NCBI RefSeq assembly: GCF_006538325.1
Contig: NZ_BJKK01000006.1
Location: 62,001 to 126,000, forward strand
Source of the DNA: Alteromonas sp. KUL42
GTDB lineage: Bacteria > Pseudomonadota > Gammaproteobacteria > Enterobacterales > Alteromonadaceae
DNA: 64,000 nt
Reading direction: 5' to 3'
Positions 58,910-64,000 of the stretch are shown here, one piece after another (positions within the stretch are counted from its first letter, which is position 1; every line of letters starts with the position of its first letter). The notes beneath the pieces are model-generated. The model was given only the letters and a program-made list of their open reading frames with translations. It had not been told where the DNA came from and did no database searches. Position numbers and translations under genes: made by a program.

Positions 58910-60290
58910 TTGATACTCTCTACACTGAAACAATTGAGGAACATTGACGCTTTGAACGCTTTGGAATTACGCGCCGCCCTTGCACTTGCGTCCGTATACG
59001 TTTTACGCATGATGGGTTTGTTTATGGTTATGCCTGTTTTAGCCGTAGCCGCCATGGATTATCCTGATTACTCTCCGTTACTCGTTGGATTAGCGGTAGG
59101 TGGATACGGGTTAACGCAAGCTGCGTTGCAAATACCCATGGGTATGATGTCGGATAAATGGGGGCGTAAACCAGTCATTCTATTGGGGTTGAGCGTATTT
59201 GCCATTGGTAGCTTTGTTGCAGCCTATGCCGACAGTATGGCGTTGATGATTGTTGGGCGAATTCTTCAGGGCGCCGGAGCCATTGCAGGGGCAATCATGG
59301 CACTGGCAACTGACGTGAGTCGTGAAAGTCAGCGTGCCAAAGTGCTTGCGATTATTGGTATCGCAATTGGCTTTTCGTTTTATTTAGCCGTTATTTTAGG
59401 GCCGCTTATTGCCAACAGTTTCGGCCTTGCGGGTGTCTTCGCTATTACAGGTATTCTCGCACTAATGTGCATGCCGTTAGTAAAATGGGTTGTTCCCAAT
59501 GGTGAAGCGTTGAGTAGTGGTGACACCCTACCTCAAAAAGGGCAGCTGGCGCGTCTTGTTTTTTCGTCACAGTTATGGCGTTTAAACGTGAGTGTCATGG
59601 TGCTGCATATGCTGATAACCCTACTTTTTGTTCAGTTACCAATCACCTTACTGCATTTTGATATGACATTAGAAAGCCACTGGACCGTGTATCTACCCGT
59701 GCTGGGAGCGTCTATTGTTGGGCTTATCATTATGATGGGCATTGCGCGCGGGCGAACACCTAAGTCTTTGTTATTTATCGGTGTTGCTTTGATGGGTATT
59801 GCGTTTCTAACACTAAGTGCTGAGCCTCACAACTGGTGGGCGGTAACCATTGCCGTGGTACTATTTTTCACCGGTTTTAATTATTTAGAAGCGAACTTTC
59901 CGGCCTTAGTATCAAGTATTGCACCTGCTGGGCAAAAGGGCACTGCAATGGGTATTTATGCCAGTTTTCAAGTTTTTTGGTGCGTTCTTAGGGGGTATGC
60001 TTTCTGGGCTCGTTACCGACTTTTGGTCGCAAGACATTGCCTATGCTGTCGGCGCTGCCAGTACATTGATTTGGTTTGTTGTATTGTATGGTATGAAGGA
60101 AGTGAGTCGTGTGAAGCGAGTCATGATGCAAGCGTCACTTAGCGGCAACCTTTCTGAGGAAATGCAAAAACAGTTAATGCAAGTACCCGGTGTGCTTGAA
60201 GTGACCATAAATGTTCAGAGTGATTCGGTATATCTAAAAGTGGACCGTGATTTCGATGCTGTTCAAGCGCGAGCAGTGTTAAACGCATAA
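58910..60290 (+). pseudogene. YajR-like MFS transporter, split by a 1-nt frameshift
   Basis: The first part (58910 to about 59972) has twelve-TM MFS features: RMMGLFMVMPVLAVAAM, GYGLTQAALQIPMGMMSDKWGRKP (the A-motif loop) and MALATDVSRES. At T6 (59973-59978) the frame breaks; removing one T joins IYASFQVFG to AFLGGMLSGLVTDFWSQD. The whole is 459 residues, near E. coli YajR. The C-terminal YAM-like domain (LMQVPGVLEVTINVQSDSVYLKV) is kept. The start is uncertain: TTG 58910 or a TTG at 58952. Likely a sequencing error. Confidence 0.82.
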
Positions 60291-60407
60291 ATCTACTGAA
60301 ACGTCGATTTGCCTAAGCGCGTAGCTTTTCAATCTATGGTTTTCAAGCTCACGATTTTCAAGAGCTGGGGTTTTGCGGTTATCACATGGAATTGAAGGAG
60401 AGTATCA

Positions 60408-61010
60408 GTGATAGATTTGACGTCATTTAAAGCCATTATTTTTGATATGGACGGTACCTTGATTGATTCGATGGCCGCGCACATTGATGCATGGGAAGCA
60501 GCATGCGAGGCGTTTGGTTACCCTTTCGACCGTGACTTTCACTACAGTTTAGGCGGCGTACCTTCTGAAGCAACCGTGCACTTAATGAACCAACGTTATG
60601 CTATGACACATCCTGCAAGTGAAGTGGCACATGTTAAAAAGTTGGCATTTGAAAAACAGTCGTTCTTACCGCCAGTTATCCAAGATACCTTATTAATCTT
60701 TAACCATTATAAAAATCAAATGCCAATTGCCGTTGGTACTGGCGCAGATAGAGAACATGCGACGGTTGTACTAAACCACCACGGCATATTACCGCAGCTA
60801 ACTACACTTGTTACTGCAGACGATGTAAAAAAGGGTAAACCTGACCCTGAAACATTTTTACGCGCAGCACTAGAAATGGGCATAGAGCCTGAAAAATGTG
60901 TGGTATTTGAAGATACCGAGATGGGTAGACAAGCCGCACTTGATGGCGGCATGGCTTGTATTATGGTTGAACATGGCCGTGTTGTTGGCGACATTGCCCG
61001 CAAAAGCTAA
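60408..61010 (+). CDS. HAD phosphatase, YqaB/beta-phosphoglucomutase-like
   Basis: A 200-residue HAD-IA enzyme: motif I FDMDGTLIDSMAAHIDAWE, motif II GTGADREHA region, motif III KKGKPDPETFLRA and motif IV VVFEDTEMGRQAA. Close relatives dephosphorylate fructose 1-phosphate and similar sugars. The start is GTG 60408 with a strong SD (AAGGAG, 7 nt before). Convergent with a lipoprotein gene; only 10 nt separate the stops. Confidence 0.92.
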   Translation: MIDLTSFKAIIFDMDGTLIDSMAAHIDAWEAACEAFGYPFDRDFHYSLGGVPSEATVHLMNQRYAMTHPASEVAHVKKLAFEKQSFLPPVIQDTLLIFNHYKNQMPIAVGTGADREHATVVLNHHGILPQLTTLVTADDVKKGKPDPETFLRAALEMGIEPEKCVVFEDTEMGRQAALDGGMACIMVEHGRVVGDIARKS

Positions 61011-61020
61011 TGCAGCCTCA

Positions 61021-61638
61021 TTAGGTAATATCTAATCCATCTGTTGGATCTTCGCACTTATGAAGTAAAGAAGACTTTATACGTTGTGTAGCTCTTAAAA
61101 TCGCTTCTTCTACAACGCCATTTGCCATTTGTGACTGTAAATCTTCTTTCATGTCTGTGTTGACTATTACACTTTGCCCTTTATAGCTCACACTTGGTGA
61201 GTAAGTGTCTGAATAATGGGGTTTGTATTGTACGTTAATGACAACAGTTGCCGTAATATTACTACCTAGGCTCTTAACAAAGGCACGCTCTAATGACACT
61301 TTTACTCGGTTATTTGAGTTAATGTCAGGAGACACGTTCATACTGTGCAAACTCTGTTTTAGCATGGCATAGACGGTATCTTGAGATACATTGTCATTGC
61401 CCACGAGTAAATCTTTGCTGGCACGCTCATCAACGAGTTGAGCGAGATTAATAGGGCATGCTTTAGCCTTAGATAAACTTGCTTGGTACACCTTTCTTTG
61501 AGACTCGGGTATCAACGAAGAGTCGAGTTCGGGAGGTGGAGTCGATTCGCACGCAACCAATAATGGAACTGAGCACGAAAGTAAGAAATTTCTAATTAAA
61601 GTGAGTGGCTTAGTTGTGTTTTGTTCGGTATTTTTCAT
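61021..61638 (-). CDS. uncharacterised lipoprotein
   Basis: A 205-residue protein whose N-terminal region TLIRNFLLSCSVPLLVACES has a lipobox-like LVAC with Ser after the Cys, so it is probably anchored in a membrane. The mature part has beta-strand alternation (NRVKVSLERAFVKSLGSNIT and TVVINVQYKPH) and ends KSSLLHKCEDPTDGLDIT. No domain recognised. The N-terminal extension before the signal is longer than usual (about 14 residues), so a later start is possible. Function unknown. Confidence 0.68.
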   Translation of the reverse strand: MKNTEQNTTKPLTLIRNFLLSCSVPLLVACESTPPPELDSSLIPESQRKVYQASLSKAKACPINLAQLVDERASKDLLVGNDNVSQDTVYAMLKQSLHSMNVSPDINSNNRVKVSLERAFVKSLGSNITATVVINVQYKPHYSDTYSPSVSYKGQSVIVNTDMKEDLQSQMANGVVEEAILRATQRIKSSLLHKCEDPTDGLDIT

Positions 61639-61910
61639 GCAAAGCCTGTTTAATTATCCATAATGTTAAGTCCGTCTGCACATTAGCAGTATTGTCGGAG
61701 CTCTAAACTTAAAATTATAAGGAAATTAGGTCGTTCGCAACATCAATCAAATGTTGCAAACTGTTTCAAGTTCTTCTCTAGTCTATTTGAATAACGCTAT
61801 TCACTAATGATAAGCACATGTTACTGTAGAGCAACAGCCTTTAATCAACTTCGAAGGACAGAAACTTTGGCTTGAAGGTCAACACAAATTAGGTCGAAGG
61901 AATATTCACT

Positions 61911-62798
61911 ATGAAGAAAATCATCATTGCTATTATTGGTTTGTGTTGTCTATTCACTACTGGTTGTGCGATAAATGTTTCACCAACGGCATTCTTTTAT
62001 CAAGACTCTGCACAAAAGCCTCTGGACACAACCAAACTTCACGCTGCAATTCAAAAAGACAATACTTCAGCAGAAATCACTCGCGTAGAAGTAAATAATA
62101 AGCAAGGGATAACTTTACGCGGCTTGGCCGTTGCCTATCAAAAGCCTGTGGTTAACATCGTATTTTTCGCGGATAATCGTATGCCTATTAGTGAGAATAA
62201 CAACGTTATTCATCGGTTAGGTAAGCTACCTGCCAATATACTGTGGTTGGATTATCAGGGAGTTGGTTCTAGTGATAGGGCAAATACGTTAAGCATAAAT
62301 GCTATAAAGCAAGATGCATTAACCCAATTTGACTATGCGCAAAGTGTTTTCGACAGCGCGCTGCCAACCATTGTACACGGTCGAGGTATCGGCAGCTATT
62401 TTGCCAGTTTCGTAGCGGCGAATAGGCGTATTGATGGACTAGTTCTCGACGGTGCATTTAATAATATCTCCGATCTTATCGCCAATATGGTACCTAGCTT
62501 CTCCAACAGTTTCACTTCAATGAAACTTCACGATGAGGTACATAGCATGCAAATAGCACCAATCCTGCGTCATTATGAAGGTCCACTTTGGTTGCTAGTA
62601 GGAAAAGATGACAAAATCACGCCTTATCCTATAAGTGAACAATTATTACTGGATGCATCAAGCAGCAATAAATATATTTCTGTTATCCCCGATGCCACTC
62701 ATAATGCAACACTCAAATCAGAATTAGCAATTCGAGAGTACCAGCAATTTCTGGACTATTTCGTTCAAAAAGCGAATGATGACGCTGTGGATAAGTAG
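61911..62798 (+). CDS. alpha/beta-hydrolase-fold lipoprotein lacking the nucleophile Ser
   Basis: A 295-residue lipoprotein (IIAIIGLCCLFTTGC lipobox). The alpha/beta-hydrolase core is clear: IVFFADNRMPISE, ILWLDYQGVGSSD, and a nucleophile elbow at residues 155-161 that reads VHGRGIG, where the consensus G-x-S-x-G has Gly at 159. Acidic Asp in GKDDKITPYP (233-234) and His264 in PDATHNA remain. SD AAGGA lies 8 nt before the ATG. It may be a pseudo-enzyme; the Gly codon is GGT, one base from Ser AGT. Convergent with the LacI gene. Confidence 0.8.
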   Translation: MKKIIIAIIGLCCLFTTGCAINVSPTAFFYQDSAQKPLDTTKLHAAIQKDNTSAEITRVEVNNKQGITLRGLAVAYQKPVVNIVFFADNRMPISENNNVIHRLGKLPANILWLDYQGVGSSDRANTLSINAIKQDALTQFDYAQSVFDSALPTIVHGRGIGSYFASFVAANRRIDGLVLDGAFNNISDLIANMVPSFSNSFTSMKLHDEVHSMQIAPILRHYEGPLWLLVGKDDKITPYPISEQLLLDASSSNKYISVIPDATHNATLKSELAIREYQQFLDYFVQKANDDAVDK

Positions 62799-63040
62799 TG
62801 GAAAACCTTGTTGGTAAGTCTGTTAATAGCCTTATATCATCACAATTCTGGATCGTTTAACACGGAAGTGGTCAGATCACGTAAATTCAATAAAATCAAT
62901 AGCTGTGGGCGAGTTAAGGGGGATCTTTTTAGATTTTGATCGTAAGTATCAGAAGGATCGTGAGATTTTTATTGTTGGGGATAAAATTTTGTTTGGCAAG
63001 ATCAACTCAATGTCTTTGTCAATACATAAAAACTGTGAAT
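62786..63040. other. GATC-rich, DnaA-box-bearing intergenic segment, oriC-like
   Basis: Between convergent genes: TGTGGATAA (62786-62794, exact DnaA-box form, at the hydrolase stop), TGGGGATAA (62976-62984, one mismatch), six GATC between 62851 and 63003, and a GATCT/T-rich stretch (62922-62940). The order T-rich GATC block, AGGATCG, DnaA-like box, AAGATCAAC, AACTGTGAAT follows part of E. coli oriC as I recall it. The neighbours are not those of known oriC loci, and the right half boxes are missing. It could be chance or a relic. Confidence 0.3.
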
Positions 63041-63080
63041 TTTTTCGAACCTTTATTATTAAAGCATGTTGAGTGTTACT

Positions 63081-63113
63081 AAAAAAAATGAATGGCACGT
63101 GTCAATATGTGCC
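63081..63113 (-). terminator. possible terminator of the LacI gene
   Basis: Read on the minus strand, GGCAC and GTGCC (plus arms 63094-63098 and 63109-63113) pair around a 10-nt loop. Eight T follow after 5 nt (plus A8 at 63081-63088). It is 140 nt beyond the LacI stop. Confidence 0.45.
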
Positions 63114-63187
63114 TGTTGTTGTGATGTGAATACACAACACGCATACGAAATGGTAAGCCCAGTGAATTGACACAATGCTAGTTTGTT

Positions 63188-63241
63188 GTAAACCGTTTCA
63201 GTTGTGTCCCAAAACTGATAAACATGCTTGAAACGGTATCT
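63188..63241. repeat. LacI-operator-like inverted repeat without a target gene
   Basis: GTAAACCGTTTCA (63188-63200) and TGAAACGGTATCT (63229-63241) each resemble the TGAAACCGTTTCA type of LacI/GalR operator, and the two are inverted copies sharing ACCGTTTCA/TGAAACGGT. They lie just past the LacI 3' end, with no promoter-bearing gene facing them. They could also fold as an RNA hairpin with a 28-nt loop. Confidence 0.55.
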
Positions 63242-63253
63242 GGAAAAAGTACG

Positions 63254-64000
63254 TTAAACACGAACAACTGAGTCGCGCTTCACCACAGTAGGTGTGTATT
63301 TAAAGGTAAGTCCTTCTTCAGGTACACTGCCAGATGCGTATTTGAGTGCTAATTCTGCTGCTTTTGCTGCCATCATCTCAATTGGATAACGTAATGTGGT
63401 CAATTTTGGACGACAATACTTTGCCAGTAATACATCGTCATAGCCCATTACAGACACTTGTTCAGGCACGGAAATACCGTGATCTTGCAACATGGTCATT
63501 GCACCAGACGCCATAGCATCATTGTAGGCAAGCACGGCGGTAAATTGAGCACCCGTTGCAAGTAAATTCTGCATTGCCAACTCACCGCCTTCTTGATCTG
63601 GTGTCGCATATTCAATCATGCTTTCTGGCAAACTCAGGTTAGCTGCTTCAACAGCGTGATGAATGCCTTCTAGTCGATGATTAGGATCATCAATACTATA
63701 CTGACTGCTAATAACGGCAAGGTGTTTGTGACCCTGATTAATAGCGTACTCAGCCATTAATTTGCCACCTGTTATATTGTCTAACCAAACACATCGATTA
63801 GCAATTTCTGGGATATAACGGTTAATTAGCACAAAGCCTGGTACTTGTTTGGCAAAGCCAATCAACATGTCGTCATCCAGTGCCTTACTGTGCACAACCA
63901 TTGCTTCTACACGATGCTCTAACAGGGTTTCAATGGCACGAAGTTCGGTTTCTTTTTCTATGGAGCCTGCACTCAATAGTATTTGCACGTTATTTTTACG
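63254..64000 (-). CDS. LacI-family transcriptional regulator, N-terminus beyond the window
   Basis: The periplasmic-binding-protein-like effector domain of a LacI/GalR regulator. The frame is open to the edge (RKNNVQILLSAGS precedes the GTG at 63988), so the helix-turn-helix domain lies outside. Visible are FVLINRYIPE, LDNITGGKLMAEYAINQGHKH, AVLAYNDAMASGAMT and SVMGYDDVLLAKYCRPKLTT, the usual corepressor/inducer-fold landmarks. Effector is probably a sugar or nucleoside, not predictable. Operator-like repeats lie just beyond its 3' end. Confidence 0.93.
   Translation of the reverse strand, partial: RKNNVQILLSAGSIEKETELRAIETLLEHRVEAMVVHSKALDDDMLIGFAKQVPGFVLINRYIPEIANRCVWLDNITGGKLMAEYAINQGHKHLAVISSQYSIDDPNHRLEGIHHAVEAANLSLPESMIEYATPDQEGGELAMQNLLATGAQFTAVLAYNDAMASGAMTMLQDHGISVPEQVSVMGYDDVLLAKYCRPKLTTLRYPIEMMAAKAAELALKYASGSVPEEGLTFKYTPTVVKRDSVVRV

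Larger units (their letters stand above)
62799..63253. other. 455-nt gap between convergent hydrolase and LacI genes
   Basis: No ORF of note. It holds an oriC-like segment, a possible terminator and an operator-like inverted repeat (all listed). The region is AT-rich, with a run of eight A at 63081-63088. Confidence 0.6.

Noticed and set aside
63167..63195. Rightward promoter with TTGACA at 63167
   Set aside because: No acceptable −10 at 16-18 nt, and the downstream sequence would be antisense to the LacI gene.
1..64000. tRNA, rRNA, CRISPR arrays, IS elements or prophage genes
   Set aside because: No T-loop-type sequences in gaps, no spaced direct repeats, no transposase or phage structural genes. 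XerC is the only integrase-like gene, and it sits in its normal chromosomal operon.

Overview
The window is chromosomal DNA from a marine gammaproteobacterium, most likely Alteromonas or a close relative in the Alteromonadaceae. The evidence is the housekeeping content (lptM-lysA-dapF-DUF484-xerC-yigB, mpl/fbp/ppa, RibA, CysE, UvrA, UvrD, RecQ, SelO, UbiX, RraA), the many c-di-GMP and chemotaxis proteins, and the LacI-type and SoxR-type control sites. No rRNA, tRNA, IS element, prophage or CRISPR array was seen. Both end genes are cut by the window: an RND efflux pump (left, lacks its N-terminus) and a LacI-family regulator (right, lacks its N-terminus).

Layout. 1-8 kb: RND pump, small alpha/beta hydrolase, a CoA-transferase/GNAT fusion translationally coupled to an HDAC-like deacetylase, then a thioredoxin-like protein and a chemoreceptor on the minus strand. 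8-20 kb: ATP-grasp enzyme, DUF3300 protein, ribA, a 7TM-DISM/PAS/GGDEF/EAL signalling protein, selO with a small overlapping partner, GST, recQ and a hotdog thioesterase. 20-24 kb: mgtE, then an isolated lasso-peptide B2-type protease next to an ABC exporter, then rarD. 24-34 kb: a receiver-GGDEF protein, uvrD with a LexA box, a SGNH-like protein, cysE, a periplasmic binding protein, a MASE1-GGDEF cyclase, and a VOC protein plus small ORF divergent from soxR across a near-consensus SoxR box. 34-41 kb: a long minus-strand run from a PAP2 phosphatase and glycosyltransferase through lptM, lysA, dapF, DUF484, xerC and yigB. 41-47 kb: rraA, S1/P1 nuclease, ubiX, mpl, fbp, ppa, DUF3299. 47-64 kb: a MocR-type regulator divergent from a DapA-like aldolase and an MFS transporter, a 2OG oxygenase and thioesterase pair, MarR and an S41 peptidase, a YegD-like Hsp70, uvrA, a YajR-like MFS transporter, a HAD phosphatase, two lipoproteins and the LacI regulator.

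Four genes carry an apparent single-base frameshift, each exactly at a homopolymer run: the CoA-transferase fusion (T7), the receiver-GGDEF protein (T6), the MocR regulator (G8) and the YajR-like transporter (T6). Each protein becomes full length when one base is added or removed. This pattern favours sequencing errors over real gene decay, though biology cannot be excluded from the sequence alone.

The most unusual items are: the two-gene lasso-B2/exporter locus with no visible precursor, RRE protein or cyclase; a perfect 36-bp palindrome upstream of the MarR gene; the SoxR-controlled divergent unit with an unlisted 56-codon ORF; a GATC-rich, DnaA-box-bearing convergent intergenic region at the right end that resembles part of an enterobacterial oriC; a LacI-like operator pair in the same gap with no target gene; and an alpha/beta hydrolase lipoprotein whose nucleophile serine position is glycine.
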